Assembly (NCBI GenBank): GCA_012719125.1
Contig: JAAYAY010000215.1
Location: 1 to 50,548, forward strand
Length of the DNA: 50,548 bases
Direction: 5' to 3'
Source: Planctomycetaceae bacterium
GTDB lineage: Bacteria > Planctomycetota > Planctomycetia > Pirellulales > Thermoguttaceae
The notes beneath the pieces are model-generated. The model made no database searches. It was given only the letters and a program-made list of their open reading frames with translations, and was not told where the DNA came from. Below, in pieces: positions 42,810-50,548 of the stretch (position 1 is its first letter; each line of letters opens with the position of its first letter). The position numbers and the translations under genes were made by a program.

Positions 42810-44435
42810 CTAGCGTAGTCTCTCAACCAGCAAGACCCAATCCCCCGCACCCGGAGCGGTGCACGTCGCGGCGGGGCCCTTGATCTCCCCGACCGTGCTC
42901 CACTCGCCCGTCACCGGGTTGAACCAACGCCCCCCGTAGCGGCCGGCAGGAAGTTGCAGCACCACGGTGGGCGTTTTTTTCCCGGCACGATCGGTCTCTG
43001 CCTTCTCGCCGTCGGGGTTGGCCAGGTAAACAAGGATTACGTCGTCGTTGTGAATACACTTCCGTCGCAAGGGATCGTTCCCTGCCGCTGCATCGTCGGG
43101 GATCATGCCCACCAGCGTCAAACCCGCCTCGTCGAAGAACCGGTGTATTTGCCGGAAGTCGGCCGCGCCGCCCGTGAGCTTCCCGTCGCGCACCGCGTCA
43201 AGGTATCCCTGGACTCCTTGAACTCCCCCGTCGTACGGCTCGTACGTCCGAAGACCGCCATAGGTCGCTTGTCCGCCCGAAAACAGACTGGCCCACATGA
43301 GCCGCCGGAAGAAGTAGCGGGGGTCCTTGGGGCTGCGATACAACTCGTAGCGGTCCTCGTCGTTGACCACCGGATCGCTCCCCCTCGCGCGATAGTCGAG
43401 CAGAGCCTCTCCGCCGACCTGGTCCAGGTCTTCGATGGTGACGATATCGGACCAGGGAGCGTCGACGAAGGCGTAACCCGAGAACCGGGCCTGATGGTTC
43501 GTGATCAGCGTTCCCCACGGCTCCCGGGCGGCCATGTCGCGCCCGATCATGTCGATCACCCCGGCCGGAACGCGGCGCCCCTTCAAGGACGTATCGTCGG
43601 CCACGATCTCTCGATCGTTCGAGATGCACCAGGTCACGTTCGGCAGCGCCGAGAACCGGGCTTGAGCGTATCGGGCGATAAGCCGCGACGCCGGATCGCC
43701 GTCCCGGTATCGCAGCAACTCTTCCGTGTCTTCGCCGTAGGGAATGAGTTGGAAAACGACGTCCGGGTGTTCGCTCAGTGCATAGACCAGTCGCCGATCG
43801 ATTTCCTGCCAATAGGCCAAGTTCAAACCCTTTCGATCGTCGTCGAACAGGATCTGCACGTCGCCGCGCCCCTGGCAGAACCAGGTGCGAACCTTCGTCA
43901 CTCCGATCTCGGCCACCTGATCGATGTAGGCCTTCCACTGAGGTTCAGTCGCCGTCACGTATCGGTAACCCGTATCGCCGATATGCAAGAACCACTCCCC
44001 GTTGTCTCGGGCGAACTGCCGCGGATCCTGCGGATGCTTTCGTAGCTTGCCTTGGAGTCGCGACGCGACCACCTCGAAGCTTCCCTCGCCACGGTCGAGC
44101 GACGCCAGCGACGACCTTGACCGCCACGACCAGCGCCCCACCTGACAGCAATAGGCTCGCGATTTGAATCGCCCCTCGCCGTCGTAGAAGCCGTCCACCG
44201 TCTTCCTCGTGCCGTCGGGCAGCGTGTAGTCCACGGCCACTTCAACGTCCGTCCACGGGCTGCGCGAACCGAGGTCGTCGGCCGGCAGAGTGATTTCGTG
44301 GACGCCGTAGAGCCGGGCGGTGTTCGAATGGGTGGTAACACTTGAATCGGCAGCGACTTTGATCGAAGAGCTTGCGATCAGCACGCCTGAAACCACCAGA
44401 CCGAAGATTCTCCCTGGAAGCTCAATCTTTGTCAT
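42810..44435 (-). CDS. DUF5060/DUF4038-type exported glycoside hydrolase
   Basis: 541 aa from ATG 44435, 14 bp inside the upstream gene's end. Signal peptide FGLVVSGVLIASSSIKVAA. N-terminal Ig-like DUF5060 part (WTDVEVAVDYTLPDGTRKTVDGFYDG), then a TIM-barrel-like DUF4038 domain (NGEWFLHIGDTGYRYV ... VTKVRTWFCQGRGD, NVTWCISNDRE), and a C-terminal beta domain ending TCTAPGAGDWVLLVERL. DUF4038 relatives include GH140 apiosidases, so pectin or apiose-type side chains are plausible substrates. I cannot assign catalytic acids with certainty. Confidence 0.78.
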   Translation of the reverse strand: MTKIELPGRIFGLVVSGVLIASSSIKVAADSSVTTHSNTARLYGVHEITLPADDLGSRSPWTDVEVAVDYTLPDGTRKTVDGFYDGEGRFKSRAYCCQVGRWSWRSRSSLASLDRGEGSFEVVASRLQGKLRKHPQDPRQFARDNGEWFLHIGDTGYRYVTATEPQWKAYIDQVAEIGVTKVRTWFCQGRGDVQILFDDDRKGLNLAYWQEIDRRLVYALSEHPDVVFQLIPYGEDTEELLRYRDGDPASRLIARYAQARFSALPNVTWCISNDREIVADDTSLKGRRVPAGVIDMIGRDMAAREPWGTLITNHQARFSGYAFVDAPWSDIVTIEDLDQVGGEALLDYRARGSDPVVNDEDRYELYRSPKDPRYFFRRLMWASLFSGGQATYGGLRTYEPYDGGVQGVQGYLDAVRDGKLTGGAADFRQIHRFFDEAGLTLVGMIPDDAAAGNDPLRRKCIHNDDVILVYLANPDGEKAETDRAGKKTPTVVLQLPAGRYGGRWFNPVTGEWSTVGEIKGPAATCTAPGAGDWVLLVERLR

Positions 44436-45117
44436 CCTGCGCCCTGTTTGGGAGCGGCTCGCTCCACTTGTCTGAAATCTGAGGAACACCCGCCAAAGTC
44501 AGAAAGGCTTTCCAGATGGCATGGTATTCCTTGGTAAGCCCTACCGCAACTCGCCGTCGCCAACCGAATCGTGATTGTTTGGGAAAGCGGATAATGATTG
44601 CCCGCTTTCCAAGGACAATACATCCTCCACCTCCGCACAGTGCCGTATCGCTCGCCCATCCGTCATACCAACAGCAGTCCTCGATCCTGGCGGTAATCGA
44701 AATGTCGCCCGAAGCCGTTCTCGCAAGGATCGTGCCGTCCTTCACCGTCACGACTGGTCGATAGTCGGGATACGCCAGACATGAGCCCACCCACATGAAG
44801 CAGCCGCAGATCAGGCCGGTACCGGCAGCAAACAAGGCGGGCGTCAATGGGTCCAGCCCCATGCTCGTGAGGCCGTAGATGAGCGAGGCTACCGCCCACA
44901 CGATTGCTGCTGGAAGAGCGATCAACAACATAGAGCCTAGGCTGATAACAAGAAATGTGTTCGCACACTTGAACCGCCACATGGGCCATTGTTCGGCAAG
45001 AACCGGATTGGCCCGGACAATCGCTGCCAGCCCAGGGAACACCTGGTCGAGTTGCGCCTCGGAATAGACCTTCCCATCCCAGAATCGGATTGAGTCGTTT
45101 CCAGATTCTTCAGTCAT
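44422..45117 (-). CDS. Predicted two-helix membrane protein of unknown function
   Basis: 231 aa from ATG 45117 (MTEESGNDSIRFWDGK); the frame is open farther upstream but with low-quality sequence. Two hydrophobic segments ~55-83 (FLVISLGSMLLIALPAAIVWAV) and ~92-115 (LFAAGTGLICGCFMWVGSCLAY), then a soluble C-terminal domain with several Cys (IEDCCWYDGWASDTALC). No family recognised. Its last 14 bp overlap the start of the glycosidase gene, so the two are translationally coupled. Confidence 0.68.
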   Translation of the reverse strand: MTEESGNDSIRFWDGKVYSEAQLDQVFPGLAAIVRANPVLAEQWPMWRFKCANTFLVISLGSMLLIALPAAIVWAVASLIYGLTSMGLDPLTPALFAAGTGLICGCFMWVGSCLAYPDYRPVVTVKDGTILARTASGDISITARIEDCCWYDGWASDTALCGGGGCIVLGKRAIIIRFPKQSRFGWRRRVAVGLTKEYHAIWKAFLTLAGVPQISDKWSEPLPNRAQDDKD

Positions 45118-45520
45118 CGTGAGTCCGATGTTACGACAAGACATTCGAACATCCTGATGCAAGAGCCTTGAGTCTAGCAATAACGCCCTGCCAGCCGCAA
45201 GCATCGGAAGAACGAAGCAGCGATCCGGCCCTGTCACGTCGGTTGTCCTGTCACTAACGGCTCGCAAACAACCCGCTCCAGCCAACCTGTGTCTGATTTT
45301 CCTTTCCCCCATTTTCTTTTCTCTTCCCCGCAAACCGTGCGTAACAGTCCGGCAACCGGGCACCGAACAAGCCAACGGTTCCATACACGGTCCCAGTCCA
45401 AGCTCCCGTGCGGCGCCCGAGACCCGCCTGGGTTTGGCGACCCCCCGTCCATCGGCTACAATAACCAATTACCCCGACCGCCGTGTCGGCCCCCTGACCA
45501 GATGGATTCCCCTCCCGACC

Positions 45521-46840
45521 ATGAAGGTCCGCGTTCTCGCTACCGCCGACATCCATATCGGCCGCCGCCCCACCCGGCTGGCCGGCGCGGAGACCGCCGC
45601 TCGCTACTCCTGCGCCCAGATGTGGCTGAACATCGTCCGCCGCGCGATCGAGTTGGAAGTCGACCTGGTCGCCCTGGCCGGCGACGTGGTCGATCACGAA
45701 AACCGCTTCTTCGAGGCCAGCGGGCCGCTCGAAGACGGGCTGATCGAACTGGCCGAGGCCGGCATCCCCACCTATGCCGTGGGCGGAAACCACGATTTCG
45801 ACGTTCTCCCCAAGATTGTCGACGCCGTCGGCAGCGAGTGGTTCCACCTGGTCGGCCGCAACGGGCGTTGGGAAGAACTGGTCGTTGCCCACGACAGGGA
45901 ACCGATCCTGCGCATCCACGGCTGGTCGTTCCCCACCGCCACCGTTGCCTCCAGCCCCATGGACGACTACCGCCTCAAGGCCGACGACTCGCTCCCCACA
46001 CTCGGCTTGCTCCACGCCGACCTCGACGCCCGGCACAGCGACTACGCCCCGGTGCTCCGGGAGGAACTGCTGGCCAGTCCCGTCTCCACCTGGGTGCTGG
46101 GCCACGTGCACCGTCCCCGCTGGGAGCCGCCCCGGACCGGCCCGGGCCTGCTCTACACCGGTTCGCCCCAGGCGATGGACCCGGGCGAAACCGGGCCGCA
46201 CGGCCCCTGGCTCATCGAACTGCACGGCCCGCGGCGAATCGGCGCCCGCCAGTTGGCCATGTCGCGCGTGCGCTACGAAACCGCCGAGATCGACCTGACC
46301 GGTATGACCGACCGCGACGAACTGGAATCGCACCTCACCGCCTCGGTGGGCCAGTACCTGGCCGACCTGGACGCCGAAACCCTGGAGATCGTCGAGCAAC
46401 TCTCGCTCCGGCTCATCCTCTGCGGCCGCACGCCCCTTTCTTCGCAGCTCGAACTGCTGACCCGCCCCATGGTCGAGCAGTTCGAACGGCGCTATCGCGG
46501 CACGACCGCGCGGGTCGACAAGATCTCCAACGAGACCTTGCCCGTCGTCGACCTGCAGGAGTTGTCGGAGAAGCACGACCCGACCGGCGTTCTCGCCCGC
46601 ACGTTGCTCGCACTCCAGTCGGGCGATACGTCCGGCGAGATCGGCGACCTGGTCCGCAAGGCCCACACCCAGATGCTCGAAGCCCACAACGCCTCCGCCT
46701 ACGCCGCCTTGCGCAGCGATTCGCCCCCCGATGCCGAACAGGTCCGCCGCACCTTGATCCGCCAGGGACGTCTGCTGCTCGACACGTTGCTGGCCCAACG
46801 CGGCCCCGCGGGCGAGGTGGAGGAACTGTATTACCAATAG
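45521..46840 (+). CDS. SbcD/YhaO-like DNA-repair metallophosphoesterase
   Basis: 439 aa from ATG 45521 (MKVRVLATADIHIG). Calcineurin-type metal motifs in order: DIH (D10, H12), LAGDVVDHENRF, GGNHDFD, HADLDARHS and GHVHRP. The Mre11/SbcD fold cuts DNA ends together with an SMC-like ATPase. A C-terminal ~140-aa extension follows the catalytic part. The next gene (34 bp downstream) encodes the ATPase partner, as in Bacillus yhaO-yhaN. No RBS of note. Confidence 0.92.
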   Translation: MKVRVLATADIHIGRRPTRLAGAETAARYSCAQMWLNIVRRAIELEVDLVALAGDVVDHENRFFEASGPLEDGLIELAEAGIPTYAVGGNHDFDVLPKIVDAVGSEWFHLVGRNGRWEELVVAHDREPILRIHGWSFPTATVASSPMDDYRLKADDSLPTLGLLHADLDARHSDYAPVLREELLASPVSTWVLGHVHRPRWEPPRTGPGLLYTGSPQAMDPGETGPHGPWLIELHGPRRIGARQLAMSRVRYETAEIDLTGMTDRDELESHLTASVGQYLADLDAETLEIVEQLSLRLILCGRTPLSSQLELLTRPMVEQFERRYRGTTARVDKISNETLPVVDLQELSEKHDPTGVLARTLLALQSGDTSGEIGDLVRKAHTQMLEAHNASAYAALRSDSPPDAEQVRRTLIRQGRLLLDTLLAQRGPAGEVEELYYQ

Positions 46841-46873
46841 CATCCGTTGAGATACTCGCTTTCGCTAACGTCC

Positions 46874-49800
46874 ATGAAACCGACCGCCGCCTTCTTCAAG
46901 TCGATCGAGATTCGCCGCATGCCCGGCTTCCAGCGAGGGGATCTTGCCCTGCCGGAACTGTCGCCGGGGATCAACGTGATCTACGGGCCGAACGCGTCGG
47001 GCAAGACGACCTTGGGCAAGGCGATCCATTACCTGTTGCGGCCGAGCGGGGGACCGAGCGACCACGTGTCGCTCCGCGCGTCGACCGAAGTCAACGGCCG
47101 GCAACTCGAACTGGACTGCGATTCCGGCCGCATCCGGGCGATCGATCGCGCCCACGGCGCGCCGACCGACTACCCCAAGCTGGCGCCGCCCGACATCGGC
47201 GACCGCCACGTGCTAGCCCTCCAGGACCTGATCCGCACCGAGCACGACCACGACCTGGCCACGCAGATCGTGCGCGAGTTGTCGGGCGGATACGACGTGT
47301 CGGCCGCACGTAGGGACCTCGGTTTCAGCCGCCAGCCGACCCGCCACGGCAAGCTGACCAAGGAATTGGCCCAGGCCGAGAAGCGGCACCAGGCGGCGTT
47401 GCGGCGCCAGGACGAACTGATCGAGCGCCAGGCGAACCTCAAACGACTCCATGCGGAAAAGGCCGCCGCCGAAGCGGGCCAGGTCGAGATGGCCCTGCTC
47501 GACAAGGCCCTCGAACGTCACAAGGCCGAGGAGCAGGTGATCGAGATCCGCAATCGATTGCGGGTCTTTCCGGCTGGGGTGGCCAAGGTGGCTCAGCACG
47601 ACATCGCGCGGCTCGATCACGTCCAGAAGGCTCTGGAATCGGCCCGCACCCGCCGCCGCAAGGAAGAAGCTCGGCGCGAAAAGGCCGATCGCGAACTGGC
47701 GGCCGCCGACCTGCCCGACGCCGGGTTGCCGGAAGGCTTCGTCACCGCCCTGCGTCTCAAGTGCCGCCGCCTGGCCGGCCTGCGCGACGAGATCGATCGC
47801 CGCGAGGAGGCGGTCGTCCAGGCGGAGACCGACCTGGAAAATGCCCGACTTCATCTCGGTCCCAACGTCGGCCCCGAGCAGACCGAGCGTCTCGACGCCG
47901 CCGCACTCCAGGATTTCTTCACTTTCGCCCGGCAAGTCGAGAAGCATCGAGCCCAGCGGCAGGCGGCGGAAGCCCTCCGCGACTGGCTCGAACCGCCGGA
48001 GGGCGCACCCGCCCCGGGCGATCCCGAACGACTTCATGAAGGCGTGGTGCTCCTGCATCGCTGGCTCGGCGTGAGCCACGTCGGAACGGGCAGCGACAGC
48101 CGCTACTCGCTCCACTTCACCATCGCAGGCGTCGCCCTGATCGTTCTCTCCATCGTGATGGCGATCTTCGTCCCCGCGTGTCTCATCTTCACGCTCGCCG
48201 GGGCGGCCATGATCGGTTGGGCATTCCGCCCCCACTCAGCCGAAGTCCTCGATCGCCGCGCCGAAATTCAGCACGACTACGAGAGCCTGGGCATCCCGTT
48301 GCCAGCGGAGTGGACTGCCGCCACAGTCCGCGCCTTTGCCCGCGACGTGCAGCAGCGATTCGACCAGGCCACGGTCGCCCGCGAAAAGGAAGCCCGCTGG
48401 GCTGGCCTGACCGACAAGTTCGAGGAAATGCTCGATCGCGACGACAAGCTCGACGACGAGCGCCGCCAGCGGATCGACCGGCTGGGGCTCGACGCCGACA
48501 GCGACGACGCCTCCCTCGTGCTGACGGCCGGCAACATCCTCCGCTATCGCGACGCCGAGCGCCGCCGGGCCGAAGCCCAAACCGCCGTGCACACGGCCCG
48601 CGATCAGTTCCGCGCCTTGCTCGACGAAATCAACGAAGCTCTCGCCCCCTACGGCCTGCCCGCCGCCCGCGACGCCGACGACGCCCACGCTCGCGTCGAC
48701 GCCCTCGACAACCGTGGCCAGCGGCATCGCGCCGCGGCCGAAACGGCCGTCGACAGCTCCGCCAACCTCCAACTGATCGCCCGCGAAATCGAAGACCTGG
48801 CGGCCGAGCAGCGCGAACTCTTCGCCCGCACCGGCCTGACGGCCGACGAGGAATCGCTGCTCCGTGATTGGGCTCGCCAACGAGAACGCTACGACAAGGT
48901 GGCCGACGAACTGCGACTCGCCGAACACAACCGCGATCTGCTCGAGGCCGCGCTGGCCGATCGCCCCGAACTCCTCTCGCTCAACCAGGAAGAACTCGAA
49001 GTCCGGCGGCAGCAGTGCCGCACCGCCGCTGCCAGGCTGGAACGCATCAACCAGGAAATCGGCGGCATCGAGGAAGCGATCGACGCCGCCCGGCACAGCA
49101 CCGACATGGAAACCCGGCTGGCCGAACTGGAAGAAGCCGCCGGTGCTCTTCGCGGGCAACGGACCTTGGACTACGACGCGCTGGCGGGGAGCGTGCTGGC
49201 CGATTTCGTCGTCGAACATCAACAGGAGGAACTGCCCGGCGTGCTGAAACGCGCCCGCAGCCTCTTCGCCCGCATCACCCACGGCCGCTACGAGTTGCAC
49301 GTGCACCAGGCCGATCCGCCCGAGTTCCGCGCCTTCGACACCTCGCGCTGCGAAGGCCTGGCCCTCGACGAGCTTTCCAGCGGCACGCGGCTGCAATTGC
49401 TGCTGGCCGTCCGCGTGGCCTTTGTGGAACAGCAGGAAGAGGGCGTCAAGGTTCCCCTCGTGCTCGACGAAACCCTGGGCAACAGCGACGAACGCCGCGC
49501 CCGCGAAATCATCGACGCCGTCATCGAAATCTGCCGCGACGGCCGGCAGGTCTTTTACTTCACCGCCCAGCACGACGAAGTGGGTAAATGGCGAGAGCTG
49601 CTTCGCCGCTGCGAAGACGTGCCCAACCGCCTCATCGACCTGGCCGAAATCCGCCGGTTCAGCGAGGCCGAACGAGTGCCGCCGATCCAGTTCGACCGCT
49701 CCGAGCCGCCACCCGTTCCAAAACCCAACGGGCTCGATTGGGCCCAATACGGCCGGCTTCTCAAAGTGCCGGCGATCGATCCCCACGACGAACCGGGCAA

Positions 49801-50353
49801 CCTGCACCTCTGGTACCTGATCGAAGACGTCGATCTGCTCCACCGCCTGCTCGAAGCCGGCATCAATCGCTGGGGACAATTGCAGACGCTTGCCTCCTAC
49901 GGCCACGTGGCGATGGTCCAGCGCGACTCGCAAGTCTTCCGCCAGGCCGAAGCGGCCGCCCGCGTGATCGAGACGGCCACCGGACTCTGGCGAATCGGAC
50001 GCGGCGAACCCGTCGACCGGGCGGCCCTGGCCGATTCGGGGGCCGTCTCCGACGTCTATCTTGATCGCGTCGACGAACTGGCCGAAACCCTGGGGCGCGA
50101 CGCCCGGCGCCTGCTCGACGCCCTGGAGCGAAGCGAGGTGCGCGGCTTCCGCAACGACAAACGCGAGGCCCTGGCCGACTACCTGGCCGCCGGCGGCTAC
50201 CTGGCCGAAGACGATCCCCTCGATCCCGAAGAGATCCACGATCGCACCCGCACCCAGTTCTTCGACGAACTCGACGGCGGCCTTCTCCGCCGCGACCGCC
50301 TGACCCGCCTCGTCGACTGCCTCCTCGCCGGCGTCAAGATCCGCAGCCTGTGA
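46874..50353 (+). CDS. SbcC/YhaN-like SMC ATPase with membrane segment and unknown C-terminal domain
   Basis: 1159 aa from ATG 46874. Walker A GPNASGKT (38-45); long coiled coil; two adjacent TM helices at ~412-450 (IAGVALIVLSIVMAIFVPAC, IFTLAGAAMIGWAF); ABC signature LSSGT (834-838); Walker B VLDE with D865/E866. I see no CxxC zinc hook, unlike Rad50/SbcC. After the ATPase head (~920) comes a ~240-aa helical domain with helix-hairpin-helix-like turns (LLEAGINRWGQLQTLASYG). Pairs with the nuclease at 45521. A YhaN-type membrane-bound repair or end-processing role is inferred. Confidence 0.92.
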   Translation: MKPTAAFFKSIEIRRMPGFQRGDLALPELSPGINVIYGPNASGKTTLGKAIHYLLRPSGGPSDHVSLRASTEVNGRQLELDCDSGRIRAIDRAHGAPTDYPKLAPPDIGDRHVLALQDLIRTEHDHDLATQIVRELSGGYDVSAARRDLGFSRQPTRHGKLTKELAQAEKRHQAALRRQDELIERQANLKRLHAEKAAAEAGQVEMALLDKALERHKAEEQVIEIRNRLRVFPAGVAKVAQHDIARLDHVQKALESARTRRRKEEARREKADRELAAADLPDAGLPEGFVTALRLKCRRLAGLRDEIDRREEAVVQAETDLENARLHLGPNVGPEQTERLDAAALQDFFTFARQVEKHRAQRQAAEALRDWLEPPEGAPAPGDPERLHEGVVLLHRWLGVSHVGTGSDSRYSLHFTIAGVALIVLSIVMAIFVPACLIFTLAGAAMIGWAFRPHSAEVLDRRAEIQHDYESLGIPLPAEWTAATVRAFARDVQQRFDQATVAREKEARWAGLTDKFEEMLDRDDKLDDERRQRIDRLGLDADSDDASLVLTAGNILRYRDAERRRAEAQTAVHTARDQFRALLDEINEALAPYGLPAARDADDAHARVDALDNRGQRHRAAAETAVDSSANLQLIAREIEDLAAEQRELFARTGLTADEESLLRDWARQRERYDKVADELRLAEHNRDLLEAALADRPELLSLNQEELEVRRQQCRTAAARLERINQEIGGIEEAIDAARHSTDMETRLAELEEAAGALRGQRTLDYDALAGSVLADFVVEHQQEELPGVLKRARSLFARITHGRYELHVHQADPPEFRAFDTSRCEGLALDELSSGTRLQLLLAVRVAFVEQQEEGVKVPLVLDETLGNSDERRAREIIDAVIEICRDGRQVFYFTAQHDEVGKWRELLRRCEDVPNRLIDLAEIRRFSEAERVPPIQFDRSEPPPVPKPNGLDWAQYGRLLKVPAIDPHDEPGNLHLWYLIEDVDLLHRLLEAGINRWGQLQTLASYGHVAMVQRDSQVFRQAEAAARVIETATGLWRIGRGEPVDRAALADSGAVSDVYLDRVDELAETLGRDARRLLDALERSEVRGFRNDKREALADYLAAGGYLAEDDPLDPEEIHDRTRTQFFDELDGGLLRRDRLTRLVDCLLAGVKIRSL

Positions 50354-50548
50354 CCCAGTTGGAGTCCAGGCTGAAGCCTGCGGGTCTTGCGAGCTTTCGC
50401 AACCACCCATCCGACACTGCCAGTGCCACCCTACGCCGTTAACCATACCGAACAGCGGGAAGAAGTGATATTGCAAAAAATGCCTTGATACGGCAAGGAT
50501 TCTTGTTTTTCAGGATAGATCCTGGACTGCATTCATCGTGCAGTTCCC
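50354..50548. other. Window tail, no gene seen
   Basis: The stretch after the ATPase stop contains a weak hairpin CCTTG-atacgg-CAAGG (50483-50498) followed by a T-rich run ATTCTTGTTTTT, which may be the operon terminator. No start codon with support is visible. Confidence 0.35.

Noticed and set aside
45254-46843. 529-aa leftward frame opposite the SbcD-like gene
   Set aside because: Antisense shadow of a gene with all phosphoesterase motifs.
48236-50476. 746-aa leftward open frame opposite the SbcC-like gene
   Set aside because: Shadow of the real ATPase; no start context or family motif.

Overview
The window is high-GC bacterial DNA and looks like a planctomycete, most likely of the Pirellulales. 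Several features point that way together: DUF1559 pseudopilins with an H-X9-DG motif, several secreted sulfatases, large membrane-anchored cytochrome c proteins fused to TPR or beta-propeller or FG-GAP repeats, a GH127/DUF1680 glycosidase, a ThuA-domain protein, a membrane-bound serine/threonine kinase, and short period-6 and period-7 intergenic arrays. This placement rests on gene content read by eye, not on a phylogeny.

Layout. 1-43 is the first 14 codons of a leftward gene that resembles an IS630-type transposase. 236-4002 holds a tandem duplication of a two-gene unit: a DUF1559 pseudopilin, a hairpin, a small lipoprotein, and a GGCCCCAGGG hairpin. 4091-10639 holds three large envelope proteins that each carry CxxCH haem motifs plus repeat domains (TolB/PD40 propeller with TPR; TPR with two cytochrome c domains; FG-GAP/VCBS propeller). 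10705-14904 is a leftward pair, a GH127 glycosidase and a class C beta-lactamase-like hydrolase. 15147-20332 is the leftward macromolecular-synthesis cluster: dnaG, then rpoD with its own terminator, then a coiled-coil zinc-ribbon protein and a DUF-type protein. 21137-21928 encodes an extreme cysteine-rich secreted repeat protein (about 55 Cys in 263 aa), followed by a strong terminator. 22037-24205 is a leftward trio: alpha/beta hydrolase, SOUL haem-binding protein, and TIGR01777 epimerase.

24701-36551 runs rightward. It holds a sulfatase, a YkgJ-like Cys-cluster protein, hisS, a Tat-exported sugar-isomerase-like protein coupled to a six-TM serine/threonine kinase, a secreted propeller-like protein, and a tight sulfatase-ThuA-sulfatase operon. 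36872-39088 is a secreted multi-domain protein behind a clear sigma70-type promoter. 39109-45117 is mostly leftward: DUF481 beta-barrel, HDOD protein, methyltransferase, DUF5060/DUF4038-type glycosidase and a small membrane protein, with one small rightward membrane protein. 45521-50353 is an SbcD-like nuclease followed by an SbcC-like ATPase whose coiled coil carries two membrane helices, as in the Bacillus YhaO/YhaN pair.

The region as a whole suits a heterotroph that breaks down sulfated or branched polysaccharides: three sulfatases, GH127, a DUF4038-type GH, ThuA and a FucI-like protein, with many exported proteins. The best candidates for undescribed biology are the CEPAC cysteine-repeat protein, the three haem/repeat-domain envelope proteins, the duplicated pseudopilin/lipoprotein unit, and the intergenic palindromes and heptamer/hexamer arrays. 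I saw no tRNA, rRNA or CRISPR array.
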